Shown here: positions 10,363 to 21,748 of the stretch, piece after piece | Position numbering within the stretch: the stretch's first letter is position 1 | Layout of the letters: each line of letters starts with the position of its first letter | Assembly: GCF_013368755.1 (NCBI RefSeq) | Contig: NC_049566.1 | Location: forward strand, 372,001-436,000 | DNA: 64,000 nt | Direction of reading: 5' to 3' | DNA from: Talaromyces rugulosus | Lineage: Eukaryota; Ascomycota; Eurotiomycetes; Eurotiales; Trichocomaceae | The notes under the pieces: model-generated | The model's input: only the letters and a program-made list of their open reading frames with translations | Told to the model about the DNA's origin: nothing | Databases searched by the model: none | Position numbers and translations under genes: made by a program

Positions 10363-13300
10363 ATGGAGCCATCTCCGTATAACAACTCCTTGGCAACCCT
10401 GCCAGGGGGAGACCAGAAGTCGATAGGGTCCTCCTATTCCACCACCACTGTCGAGCAAGACACCTCAAAGCCCACAACCAGAGCTGGCGGTCCAAAGGAT
10501 CCCGACAGCTGGCCACTGAAGCACAAAGTCGAAGCCATCAAGGAACGCGATGTGCGGTCCGGCTTCAAGCCCCGCGAGCTCGGCGTGACATGGAAAGACA
10601 TCAACGTCGAAGTCGTCGGCGCCGACTCCGCCATCAATGAAAATGCCGCTTCTCAATTCAACATCCCCAAGAAAGTGATGGAATCACGCCGGAAGCGACC
10701 CCTAAAGACCATTCTAAATGACAGCCATGGCTGTGTCAAGCCCGGAGAGATGTTGCTCGTCTTGGGTCGACCTGGCTCTGGATGCACTACCTTGCTCAAC
10801 ATACTCGCCAACCGACGAAAGGGATATGCTGGCGTCTCGGGTGACGTCTGGTATGGATCCATGACACCTGAAGAGGCAGCTCATCATCGAGGGCAGATTG
10901 TCATGAACACAGAAGAAGAACTCTTCTTCCCCACCTTGACTGTGGGCCAGACCATGGACTTTGCAACCAAGCTCAAAGTACCACACCATCTGCCAAACGA
11001 CGTGGCTTCGAAACAAGATTTGAGGTTGGAGACCAAGGATTTCCTGCTCGAGTCCATGGGCATCCAGCATACAAACGACACAATGGTCGGCAACGAGTAC
11101 GTCCGTGGCGTCTCCGGAGGAGAGCGTAAGCGTGTCTCGATTATCGAAACCCTCGCTACTCGAGGCTCCGTCTATTGCTGGGACAACAGCACTCGCGGTC
11201 TCGATGCCAGCACTGCGCTGAGCTATACCAAGGCCGTCCGCGCCATGACCGATGTGCTTGGCCTGGCGTCTATTGTCACCTTGTACCAGGCAGGAAACGG
11301 TATTTATGATCTGTTCGACAAGGTCCTCGTCTTGGATGCCGGCAAACAGGTATACTATGGTCCGATGAAAGAAGCGCGCCCCTTTATGGAGAACCTTGGC
11401 TTCGTGTGCCGTGATGGCTCCAATGTTGCCGACTATTTGACCGGTGTCACGGTGCCAACAGAACGCCTGGTTCGCGAGGGATACGAGAATAGATTCCCCC
11501 GCAATGCCGACATGCTGCTGGAAGAATACAAAAAGTCTCCCATATACCCCCGTATGACCGCCGAGTACGACTACCCGACGAGCGAAGAGGCTCGCGAACG
11601 CACTCGCGCATTCAAAGAGTCGATCGCATACGAGAAGCACCCTCAACTCCCCAAGTCCAGTCCCTTGACAATCAGCTTTGCGGCACAGGTGAATGCTGCC
11701 GTGAGTCGTCAATACCAAATTATCTGGGGAGACAAGGCGACCTTTTTGATCAAACAAATCTCCACCCTCGCACAGGCCTTGATTGCAGGCTCTCTCTTCT
11801 ACAACGCCCCGGATAACAGTGCTGGTCTTTTCGTCAAGTCCGGTGCCCTGTTCTTCTCTTTGCTTTATAACAGTCTGCTGGCCATGAGTGAAGTCACTGA
11901 TTCATTCACTGGTCGGCCGGTGCTGATCAAACACAAATCCTTTGCATACTACCACCCGGCGGCTTTTTGCATTGCCCAAATCACGGCCGACATTCCCATT
12001 CTGATTTTCCAGATTTCCATCTTCGCACTGGTCTTGTATTTCATGGTCGGCTTGACCATGAGTGCGGGTGCCTTTTTCACATACTGGGTCATCCTCTTTG
12101 CAACAACAATGGTAAGTGCTGACCCTTTTTTTCTTTTTCTTTCTTTTTCTTTCTCTTTCTGTCCTAACTTTCAAATCAGTGCATGACAGCACTGTTTCGA
12201 GCAATAGGCGCTGCCGCTGCGACATTCGATGCTGCTTCAAAGGTCTCTGGATTCGTCATTACTGCCTCCATCATGTACGTTGGATATATGATCAAGAAGC
12301 CCGACATGCATCCATGGTTTGTCTGGCTCTATTGGATCGACCCGCTTGCATACGGGTTCGAAGCTCTGCTTGGCAATGAGTACAAAGGAAAGATATTGCC
12401 CTGCATCGCTAACAATCTTGTTCCCAATGGCCCCGGGTACCTGGACCCTCTCCATCAGTCTTGTGCCGGCGTCGGAGGCGCCATTCAGGGCGAGGTCACT
12501 GTTACTGGTGAAGCATATCTCAGGTCCATGTCCTACAGCGAGTCGCACATCTGGCGCAACTTTGGAATCCTTTGGGCCTGGTGGGTACTGTACGTCGCCA
12601 TCACCGTCATCTGCACTACTCGCTGGAAGGCCTCGTCTGAAAACGGTCCCTCGCTACTGATCCCGCGTGAAAACCTCCACATTGTTCAAGAGAAGCTGGC
12701 GCTCGATGAAGAAACCCAGTCGCAAGGAAAGACCGTTGCTACAAACAGCTCCTCTAACTCGGTCACAGAAAAGGGCGATAATGATATTGACAAAAACCTG
12801 ATCCGCAACACCTCGGTCTTCACCTGGAAAGATTTATCGTACACGGTCAAGACGCCTACCGGCGATCGCGTGCTGCTTGACAACGTTCAGGGCTGGGTCA
12901 AGCCAGGCATGTTGGGTGCTCTGATGGGCTCTTCCGGTGCTGGTAAAACCACATTGCTGGACGTGTTGGCTCAACGCAAGACTCAGGGTACCATCCGAGG
13001 ATCAATCATGGTTGACGGACGTGACCTTCCGGTTTCTTTCCAGCGTTCTGCAGGTTACTGCGAGCAACTTGACGTCCACGAGCCGTTTGCTACTGTCCGC
13101 GAGGCACTGGAATTTTCGGCTTTGCTTCGTCAATCCCGCGACGTCTCACGAGAGGAAAAGCTCAAGTATGTCGATGTCATCATCAATCTTTTGGAACTAC
13201 ACGACATTGCCGACACACTCATTGGTAAAGTCGGTGCTGGTCTGTCGGTCGAGCAGCGCAAGCGAGTCACTATTGGTGTCGAGTTGGTAGCCAAACCAAG

Positions 13301-14711
13301 CATTCTGATCTTCCTGGACGAGCCTACTTCTGGTCTTGATGGACAATCTGCTTACAACACGGTGCGTTTCTTGAGAAAGCTTGCCGATGTTGGACAGGCT
13401 GTCCTTGTCACGATCCACCAGCCCTCTGCCCAGCTCTTCGCCCAATTCGACACTCTCTTGCTCCTGGCCAAGGGCGGAAAGACCGTGTACTTTGGAGACA
13501 TTGGCGACAATGGCTCGACTATCAAGGAGTACTTTGGCCGCTACGGAGCCCCCTGCCCTGCTGAAGCCAACCCGGCTGAGCATATGATTGACGTCGTCTC
13601 GGGCGAGCTGTCACAGGGTCGCGACTGGAACAAGGTCTGGCTCGAGTCTCCAGAGCACGAGAAAACAAGCAAAGAACTGGACAACATCATCGCCGATGCT
13701 GCTGCCAAACCACCGCAGACTCAGGATGACGGAAACGAGTTTGCCATGACCCTCTGGGACCAGACCAAGATTGTCTCGAACCGGATGAACGTCGCTATGT
13801 TCCGCAACACGGACTATGTTAACAACAAGATCATGCTGCACATCTTCACTGCCCTGTTCAATGGGTTCTCGTTCTGGATGATCGGTGACACCATCGGCGA
13901 CCTCCAACTACGCCTGTTCACCGTCTTCAACTTTATTTTCGTCGCTCCTGGTGTCATTGCTCAACTGCAGCCGCTGTTTATCGAACGCCGCGACATCTAC
14001 GAGGCCCGCGAACGCAAGTCCAAGATGTACTCGTGGATAGCCTTTGTCACTGGCCTCGTGGTGTCCGAACTACCGTATCTCTGCATCTGTGCTGTGCTGT
14101 ACTTTGTCTGCTGGTACTACACCGTCGGTTTCCCAACTGACTCGAACAAGTCGGGCGCCGTCTTCTTCGTGATGCTTCTGTACGAGTTCGTCTACACGGG
14201 GATTGGTCAGTTCATCGCCGCATATGCGCCCAATGCTGTCTTTGCCACGCTCGCGAACCCGGTTGTCATTGGAACCCTGGTGTCTTTCTGTGGTGTGTTG
14301 GTGCCGTATACCCAGATCCAGGCGTTTTGGCGGTACTGGATGTACTATCTCAACCCGTTTAACTACCTGATGGGCAGTCTGCTCACGTTCACCATTTGGG
14401 ATGCCGAGGTCAACTGCGCAGAGGGCGAGTTTGCCATCTTCGACCCGGCCAACGGTACCTGTGGTGAATATCTCGCCCCTTATCAGCAGGGAATGGGTAT
14501 GTTGTCGCATCTGGTTAATCCCAACGATACCTCCGCTTGCAAGGTGTGCCAGTACGGGTCCGGTAGTGATTATCTCAAGACGATCAACCTGAAAGAGTAC
14601 TACTACGGATGGCGTGACGCGGGTATTGTGGCCATCTTTGCCGTCTCCTCGTACGCCTTGGTCTATTTGTTGATGAAGCTGCGGACCAAGTCGTCCAAGA
14701 AGGCCGAATAA
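10363..14711 (+). CDS. Pdr-type (ABC-G) full-size ABC transporter
   Basis: Two exons, 10363-12111 and 12180-14711 (the intron has a T-rich tract), giving 1426 residues in NBD-TMD-NBD-TMD order. NBD1 has the degenerate fungal Pdr Walker A ([11 protein letters not shown], about residue 135), signature [11 protein letters not shown] (about 248) and Walker B ending [12 protein letters not shown]2 has a canonical Walker A ([11 protein letters not shown], about 830), the altered signature [12 protein letters not shown] and Walker [11 protein letters not shown]. This asymmetry is typical of Pdr5/CDR pumps. Each half ends in a six-helix membrane domain; the last extracellular loop is Cys-containing. 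Such proteins export azoles, other fungicides and natural toxins at the plasma membrane. Length and N-terminus resemble the AtrB/BcatrB group, but I cannot settle the subgroup without a tree. Confidence 0.93.
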
Positions 14712-15299
14712 GCGTGTCTTTTTTTGTCGTGTTTTTATAGCATCTGGGTCAGGTCTGAGCACGATTTCCAACTCTGCTCTTGATATTTAATAGAATAGAA
14801 TGATAGATGGGTCATAAATTTCAAATATGTTAAGATATATGTTTTATCGTAGGTCTTGATTCCATTTCCGAGTAGTCGACTTGTATCTAATCCAAAGTAT
14901 TAGCATATTGCTAACACGGAACAATAAATTAGGTCGTGAGGTATGAGATGTTATATCAAAGAGTTTCATATGGGGTTGAACATAAGAGACAGTGGAGAAA
15001 AGAGAGATAAAAACAACATACCTGTCAGTTTACTCTGTATTATGTTCAAGCGAGGTGTTCTTCTGATTCCGGAAGAGTAAAAGTCTCCAAAGCTCTTCTT
15101 CACGTGACTGCGGAGTCAACATGAGATGATATTGCCATCCTATGGAGCGCAATTGTTGTTTGCTGTTTCTGGAAAAAGAGAGTATCGCAGCTGTTCCTCC
15201 CAAGGCTCCATTTGAGACGACTTGAAAACACGTGTGCGTTTTTCCGGTTTAGATGTTTTCTTTCAGACGAGTTGCATGTCCAATCGAAAGTATATCAGG
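14712..15299. other. Convergent intergenic, ABC transporter / MED7
   Basis: No gene; AT-rich 3' regions of two converging genes. A CACGTGAC motif lies at 15101. Confidence 0.55.
15101..15108. promoter_or_regulatory. CACGTGAC motif
   Basis: One of four (T)CACGTGAC occurrences in non-coding DNA of this window. Here it lies between two gene 3' ends, so it may be fortuitous. Confidence 0.25.
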
Positions 15300-16137
15300 T
15301 CACGACTCGTTTTCCTCCTCTTTAAGCAAAGTCCAAAGCTGCCGGGCTTCTTCGATGGTCTTCTGGTCAAGCTCTGAGCCATTATTCCCTCCCTTTGTAG
15401 ACCGTGGCTGGACTGAAGCCTCCACCTCTCGTCCTTCGACCGCCAACTGGTCCAGCAGCTTTTCAACGCGGTTCTTGATCCCGTCCATTTCCTGGATCTC
15501 GCTTCTTGTATTCTCTAATTGCTCCTCCATCATCAATATAAGCGACTCGCGTGCCTGGTGAGGTCGGTAGAGATTGAGAAGGTGGTGAGCGTTGATGAAC
15601 AGATTGCGCAGGTCATCCAGTTTCGTTTCAAATTGCTCGGGCGCGACAGATAAAACGCCGACGAATTCGAGGAAGTTGAGTAGCAGCGACTTGCTAATTT
15701 TGAGCAAGTAGTAGGCATGGTTCAGTGGCTGCGCCGGTTGGTCGTCTTTGCTGGTTGGAGGATCGGGGTAGAGCTGGTCGATTCCTTGATCGTTCAAAGA
15801 AGGCAAAGCACTTGAAAGCTGTAATTCCGATGAGAAACTTTCCTAGAAAAAAAGACTCAACATATAAAAAAAAAACACGTACACTTTGTAGCTCCCCAAA
15901 CACGCTGTATGAGCCTTCGGTAGGCGCCTTTGGAGGGATCAGGTAGCGCAGGTCTGTCGGCGCGTCCAGGGCCTGCAGCTCGCTAGGAGACCATTTCTTC
16001 TTCGAGTCCTGCGCGTGCGACTTTGCTGACTCGGTCTTGAGTTTGTCGAGCTTCTCGATGTTCTCGGTGGTGAAGTGCTTCCAGAACGGCGGCGGCGGAG
16101 GAAAGGCAGCTGCGACGGCGCGCTGTGCGTCGGCCAT
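15300..16137 (-). CDS. MED7: Mediator complex subunit 7
   Basis: Exon 1 is 16137-15883. Exon 2 ends at the stop codon at 15300 and starts at either 15818 (257 residues) or 15842 (265 residues); both acceptors are in phase, and I prefer 15818 because it gives the usual FGELQS-LS junction. The N-terminus has the family signature of a proline run followed by FWKHFT, then YLIPP, the DQGI-x-LYP motif in exon 2, and the [17 protein letters not shown] motif characteristic of Med7. The rest is helical and pairs with Med21 in the middle module. The product links transcription factors to RNA polymerase II in the nucleus. It is divergent from the PAP2 gene across about 410 bases. Confidence 0.92.
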
Positions 16138-16549
16138 GGTCAGCGTTTCACGCTGGGGATAGATAGCTGCAAGAAGACGGTATGTCTGTCTCTCTTGTTT
16201 TGGTTGTTTGTGACGGGATCGGTGTTTGGAGCACTGCGTGGGTGTGTGCTGGTTGGACGTTGGTGTTGGGTCAGGCGGGAAGAGAGTGGAATTGATCTGC
16301 AAGGAGGTTCCCGCTGGCACGCGGCGACGAGATCCCACTTGCTGCAAATTGTCCCGATTCGACCTCAGCCCCCACGCGATTGTGCAATATACTGCGCTGA
16401 TCAACCCATCAGCACCCTGTCGTGTTTCATTTGCAATCCTTTCGCTGTGGATGACCGATAGTTAGGGTCCTGCTCCAGGGACGGAGGGAGAGAGAGAGAG
16501 AGAAAAGCTCGCTGTGTTCCCAGCCCACACCAAAGACACCACCAGTTCG
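16138..16549. promoter_or_regulatory. Bidirectional promoter, MED7 / PAP2 phosphatase
   Basis: 412 bases between two divergent ATGs and no gene inside. A GA-dinucleotide run lies at about 16485-16503, close to the PAP2 start. Confidence 0.55.
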
Positions 16550-17736
16550 ATGCCTCGCTCGTTTCTAGCATCACCGCGCAACATGTCCCTCGCCCACCAG
16601 TCCGGCGCCCTAGGAGCGCCGGTTCGCTTCTTCCAGCGCACCTATGTCGCCGAGCTTGTTGCGCTGGGCCTTGTAGCGACGGCCTTTACTCTTGTGAGTG
16701 TTTGAGATATGATATTCAACCTCGAATATCGACTGAGTAGATTTTGTTGTGCATCTAGATCCAAATATTCGTCACTCCTTTCCACCGAATGTTCTACATA
16801 GACGACATGTCTATTCAGTATCCCTTCACCAAGTTTGAGCGGGTTCCTCTACGTTCGTATTCGTGACAAAGTCTCAACCTTTGAATGGAACAAGCGTTTA
16901 ATATCAGGACAGTTTGGTCAATTATATACTCGGCCGTCTTCCCCGTCGTCTGCTTGATTGCATGGAGCATCATCTCCCGTCCATCCGCATACAAGTTCCA
17001 CATCACGCTGCTGGCCCTGATCTCCTCGCTCATGACTACGCCGCTCATAACGGACATAATCAAGAACACCGTCGGCCGCCCTCGCCCTGATTTGATCAGC
17101 AGATGTCGGCCACAAAGAGGGACTCCGGAGCATGAACTTTTAACAATTAGTATCTGCACGCAAACAAACGAGCATCTTTTACAAGAAGGATGGCGAAGCT
17201 TTCCCAGTGGACATAGCAGTTTTGCGTTTGCGGGACTCGGATTTCTTACCCTGTACGCTCTTCTTGCTCATATTGACTATTAAAGCGACATGGTTAACTC
17301 CTGATCTAGCTTTCTTGCGGGCCAGCTGCGTGTCTTTCGCCCAAGGGCTGACCTCGGCCGCTGCCTATTGGCATTTGCTCCCACCATCGGCGCCCTGATG
17401 ATTGCCATTTCGCGCCTCGGAGATTACAGACATGACGTGTGGGATGTCAGTGCGGGAAGCATCTTGGGATCGTGCATTGCGTATTTTACCTATCGCCGGT
17501 ATTATCCTGCCCTGACGGACCGGCAGTGCGATACACCCTACGATCGTGCCGACGATGCTTCCTCGTATGCGGCAGAAGGGTTTTCTCGACTGCCTAATGA
17601 TGAGGAGAGGGCGTTGGGTCCTCAGCCCCCGAGGAAATCAATGAGAGAGTCGAGGGACCAAGAGCAGCGTCAAGGGTCGTGGGAGAGTCCGGAGACGATC
17701 CCTCTGAACGAGGTTGTCGGTAGTCAGAGCAGGTGA
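16550..17736 (+). CDS. PAP2-family lipid phosphatase (DPP1/LPP1-like)
   Basis: Four exons: 16550-16693, 16759-16852, 16913-17252 and 17310-17736, giving 334 residues. The three-part PAP2 phosphatase signature is complete: KNTVGRPRP, then FPSGHSS, then SRLGDYRHDVWD. These supply the Lys/Arg, His and nucleophilic His of the lipid phosphate phosphatase mechanism. About six membrane helices are spread over the first 260 residues, and a polar tail of about 75 residues follows. The yeast relatives Dpp1 and Lpp1 dephosphorylate diacylglycerol pyrophosphate, phosphatidate and lysophosphatidate in vacuolar or Golgi membranes; the exact substrate here is not deducible. The exon 2/3 join uses the acceptor at 16912, which restores the frame after an otherwise immediate stop. 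Confidence 0.9.
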
Positions 17737-17966
17737 TAGTAGACAAGCGCAGCTTTCAACATATATATTTGTAAATGTACTTTAGCGTCATTTCTTTTTA
17801 CGCCTCCAAAAGAACATTTGAACCTTTTCAAAAAATTTGAATCAAATATGAAAGGACAATAGTCGATAATCACATGCATTCTTTCGTCATGCGGGTATTT
17901 TATATACAATAATCGAACAGCCACCGTCCGAGCTAGTCAAAAGCACTTTCCAACGCTAACACAAGT

Positions 17967-18477
17967 TTACAGCTTGGCCTTGGTCTGGGCCTTCTTCAAG
18001 ACGGGGTCCAACTTGGTGGCCTTCATGATGTTGCCCTTGATCTTGAGCTTTCCGCCCATGAAAAGGCGCTGCGCATTGGCCTTGCCGGAGACCAGGCTCG
18101 AGAAGTCGTCTTCGCCGAGAACAAGGGTGACTACAAAGATAATTCAAATTAGCCTCTAGTCCGTTTTGCATGAGATCAATCAATCAGGGAATAAACACAC
18201 CATCGGCCTTTCCACCAGCGGGAGCAACGCCGGTGCCGACCTTGCCGGACTGCTTCAGGTCAATGTGCCACGAAGCCTCCTTGCCGGCGGAGTTGGTCAG
18301 GGTGAAGGCGTAGACGCCAGCAGCCTGCTTGATGGCATCCTTGCGCTGGGCTTCGTCGGCGAGAGCCTCGTTGATCGCGTCAAAGGCGGCCGAGGCAGGG
18401 AAATCGGCTGGAAACGATTGTTATTAGTTCGGGCTCTGGAATAATCAGGAGGACAACGTACGGTTCTTGACAGACAT
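17967..18477 (-). CDS. SCP2 sterol-carrier domain protein (peroxisomal POX18/PXP-18 type)
   Basis: Three exons: 18477-18462, 18407-18201 and 18130-17967, giving 128 residues, the normal length of a stand-alone SCP2 domain. The first exon encodes only five full codons. The domain reads ASAAFDAINEAL at its start, then WHIDLK, and a final FMGGKLKIKGN followed by a Lys-rich end. The C-terminal tripeptide AKL matches the peroxisomal targeting signal type 1 consensus. Proteins of this family bind fatty acyl-CoA and lipids and are induced with beta-oxidation in oleate-grown yeast (PXP-18). The 3' end is about 230 bases from the convergent PAP2 stop. Confidence 0.92.
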
Positions 18478-19006
18478 GATGAATGATGGTGTCTTGCGTG
18501 TTGTTTCCAAAGAGATGAGGACAGATCAAAGCAGAGAGAGAGTCTTCTGTTCTAGCAAGAAATCTGCGCGGGACAGACAATGTCAGTATAAGTAAGCCAG
18601 ACGAAACGTGGAGAAGCTAGAGCGAACCTCGGCACAATCACAGTCCAAAAGTGGGCCTTGGTCGCAAGACTGGTTTTTCTGATCGCCAAAGCAGAGGGTG
18701 GTGAAGCTGCGATGCGAGAATGCTGGCGGTGACGTGCAAAAGCGGGCCCAATACTACGCATGTGACGGGCCGAGGCTGCTCGATCAGGCTAGCGCAACTC
18801 GGCTCTCGCTCTTGTCGCTTTTAGACTTCAGACTTCCTGCTATGGCTTCATATTGTTGTTATTAATTTCATGGCTATCGTTGCTTCATTGCTCGTATCCT
18901 CGTTATGCTCGTTATTTCCGCCATGTGATACTACCACCAAGATCAACCCGAAAACACATATTCTCAACATCATCCCCGCGTCGCCCAGAATGCACAACAT
19001 ATATCG
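18478..19006. other. SCP2-gene promoter region
   Basis: No gene recognised. It holds the upstream region of the SCP2-domain gene and the 3' end of the F-box-like gene. Confidence 0.5.
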
Positions 19007-20497
19007 TCAGCGCCAGCAAAACATGGACGTCCACAGCGTCTTCTTCATATGATCCGTCCTGGCTCTGGAACGTGCCAGCTGACTCACCCCTTCACGTAGC
19101 GCGCGCAGTTTAGGGTTGGACTGTTCCTGGTCTTCCCAGAGCAGCGCCGCCGTGGATGCAAATAGGGAGTTGTTGATGTCTGGCTGGTTGGCTTTTCGCT
19201 TCCTCTTTTTCGTCTTCTTTTTCTTCTGTCGCTTCTTGGGCGGAGATGACGACGACGATGTGGTCTGATCAAGAGGGTCAAGCATGAAAGGAACCTCCAT
19301 GCTTTCCGTCTGGTGCTTCTCCTTTCCTCCCTCTTTCTTCATCCCGCCATCTCCTTGCGCCTTTTGCAATGGTGCAAATGCATCGTCCCAAGTCCCGCTG
19401 CGGAGAGCAACATGTTCAAAGTCAAACTCGTCTAGCGTGTCCTTGTGCTCAGCAATGAAATCAGAGACTTGGAAAGCATCAAGCAAGACATTTTCCAGCC
19501 CCAAATACCGTAAATGCGTAAACTTGAGCGCCCGCAGCCCATTCCGTGCATATGTCTTTGGACACGCATTTTGACTCACCGATGGCTGGCAGACAGCTGG
19601 CTCCGTCACGAGCGACAGTGGACACGGGCCCTTTTGCTCACCTGTCCAGCGAAATGCGAAGCTGTGCACGTTCGAGAAGCTCTGCAGATAGCTATGCAGG
19701 ATCTTCAGTTGGTCGGTCGTCGCCTCGTCTCCTTCATAGGGGAAACTTTCCATCTGGATGGCCAGCTTACGGATGCGAGCCCATCGTTTTCGGCCATTGG
19801 GTGATACACCCATACCCATGACTGTCGGCCGCAGATGCATGATCCCACCGGGGTGTATTTGCAGCAGCGACAGGCTCTCTAAGCGGTCACTGAGCTGCGG
19901 AGCTTGCTCGACCGCGATGCGCAGCGAGATGAGTGCGTAGTCGACAACACTGCGCCGATAACGATGAGCAGGCTGTCCGTCACAGACGATCTTCAGATGC
20001 CGCAACCCCGTCATACAGTTGAAAGCGCGCACAAACGAGGGCACGTTTGTGGCGGCATGGAAGAGCGGCGGGTATTGTTTTACCAGAAGATCCGTCATCT
20101 CCCAGCTGCCGTATTTGGCCTCGTTCGTCGGGGAAGACACCCGATGCGAATGATTATGATGCTGCTGCTGGTGATGCTGTGGCGTGTATACAAACACTTG
20201 CTCTTCGCCCGTCTCCGGATCGACCAGCGGCGGGAGAAACGTCTCGGCGTTATGCGACAGACGAAAAGCCAGTGTCTTGATATTCGCACCCACTCTTTCC
20301 AATGCGGCCATGCGCGAGGGTTTGGTGAACGTGCCGCTTTGAAAGGAAATCTCTGTTTCGCGGAACAAGAACCGAGCAGCTGGTGGGCTAAAGGCACGGC
20401 AGACAAGACGCAGGTTGGCGAGGTCTGGCTTGTCCAGCAGGTCCAGAAGGGCGTCGCGCGTGAGATCTGTCTGCCAGAAAGATGCGAAAGATGTCAT
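19007..20497 (-). CDS. F-box-like protein
   Basis: Single-exon frame of 496 residues. The first 50 residues contain LLDLLDKPDLANLRLVCRAFSPPAARFLFRE-like spacing (Leu-rich helix, LRLVCRAF, then the aromatic segment), which is the fungal F-box-like pattern. A His/Gln-rich insertion lies at about 125-135. The middle contains Leu-rich segments such as LRALKFTHLRYLGLENV, consistent with a degenerate LRR-type ligand domain. A strongly basic Lys/Arg tract sits at about 425-440 and could act as a nuclear localisation signal. Such proteins recruit substrates to SCF ubiquitin ligases; the target is unknown. An extra C-terminal exon cannot be excluded. Confidence 0.72.
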   Translation of the reverse strand: MTSFASFWQTDLTRDALLDLLDKPDLANLRLVCRAFSPPAARFLFRETEISFQSGTFTKPSRMAALERVGANIKTLAFRLSHNAETFLPPLVDPETGEEQVFVYTPQHHQQQHHNHSHRVSSPTNEAKYGSWEMTDLLVKQYPPLFHAATNVPSFVRAFNCMTGLRHLKIVCDGQPAHRYRRSVVDYALISLRIAVEQAPQLSDRLESLSLLQIHPGGIMHLRPTVMGMGVSPNGRKRWARIRKLAIQMESFPYEGDEATTDQLKILHSYLQSFSNVHSFAFRWTGEQKGPCPLSLVTEPAVCQPSVSQNACPKTYARNGLRALKFTHLRYLGLENVLLDAFQVSDFIAEHKDTLDEFDFEHVALRSGTWDDAFAPLQKAQGDGGMKKEGGKEKHQTESMEVPFMLDPLDQTTSSSSSPPKKRQKKKKTKKRKRKANQPDINNSLFASTAALLWEDQEQSNPKLRALREGVSQLARSRARTDHMKKTLWTSMFCWR

Positions 20498-21748
20498 TTT
20501 GCTGTGTTTTCATTCTTTGTTTACCTAGTATACAGAGTAGGTATCACCACAAATGGATTAGATGAGGTATACCTGATACCTCTCCGATTAAAGACAAATA
20601 AATATCAACGTGATATAAAGGAGAAATGTTAATATATGATTAAAAAGGGAGAGACGTTATCGCAGTATAGTCAATATACTGTGTATACAAGAATGTTTCG
20701 TTTCCATCCTGAAAACCGGGGCATCCACTACAGATAAACCCGACAGAGAAAGGGCCAGGAACCCATGCAACGTTTCAAACAACCCACCCACCCACGGCTC
20801 ATGGAGGAGTGAGAAGTGAGAACTCAATAACGCGAGGAAAACCTTTTTTTTGCTCAACAATTCATGACTCATATCGAAAAAAGAGGGGCACACAGCGAGG
20901 CGATTCGCCGCGGGCTGTTCTTGGCACACACTACGGGGTATTCAGATTGAAGAATGAAGATAAAGACGCGAGGACCATTTCTGACCATTTCTATGAAATT
21001 CTAGACATTCGACGCGTTGACTGGTCAATTTCGATGCGCACCAGAAAAATATTCCCACAAAAATCAAGTTTTTAGGGCCATGAACAGTCCCGTGTCCAAT
21101 CACGACTCCGGGAGCAGGGTTCTAGGGTGGGATCTGGAGGGCGAAACGTTTAGGAAGTAGAGAAGAAGAAAAACAAAAACGTTCGTTGAGCGCGTTTAGT
21201 ATCGTCTTGGCACTCTGGGTGCTGATTTTCTACTCGATTCTCGACGCAAAGACGCGGGGCTACCATGCACGTTAATGCAGCCGCTGTGGGAGATGATAGG
21301 ATAGCACGCTCAACCACGCAGTCTGACACGAGACAGACGCGCCCAACGCATTTTGGAAAACGATTAAACGCGTGAACCGTGCTCGTGGCGTTCCACACGA
21401 GACAGCCTATAGGAAATTTACGAGGCAGTTGCTTTTTTTTTTCAATTTTTGTCCGCCTGTCAGCGTGGCGGCCCACATTTGAAGCGTATTTTAGTTGCCG
21501 CTTTAGGAAATGTTTGAATGCATCAGTACTGGCGGTGACAGGATATCGTCCTGGACTACTAAGTAAAAACTGGTTGGAGCATCCATATAGTGAATACCTG
21601 CTCAACAGGTCTTCGAGTAAATTCGAATCATCAATACTAAATGCATCTAAGAATACACCTTATGTGCAACCCCCCACGCGACAACCCTCATTCCAAATGT
21701 ACAGTTATTATGAACTAGAATCATTTTCAAGAAGATTAATTACCCTTC
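20498..21748. other. Gene-free spacer between the F-box-like and GH55 genes
   Basis: No gene recognised in 1.25 kb. Both flanking genes are on the minus strand, so this is the promoter of the F-box-like gene plus the 3' region of the GH55 gene. Short open frames here have no recognisable domain. Confidence 0.5.

Noticed and set aside
10714..11757. Long antisense open frame (347 codons) inside the ABC transporter
   Set aside because: It is the reverse-strand shadow of a C-biased coding exon; its translation has no domain and the sense strand has all ABC motifs.
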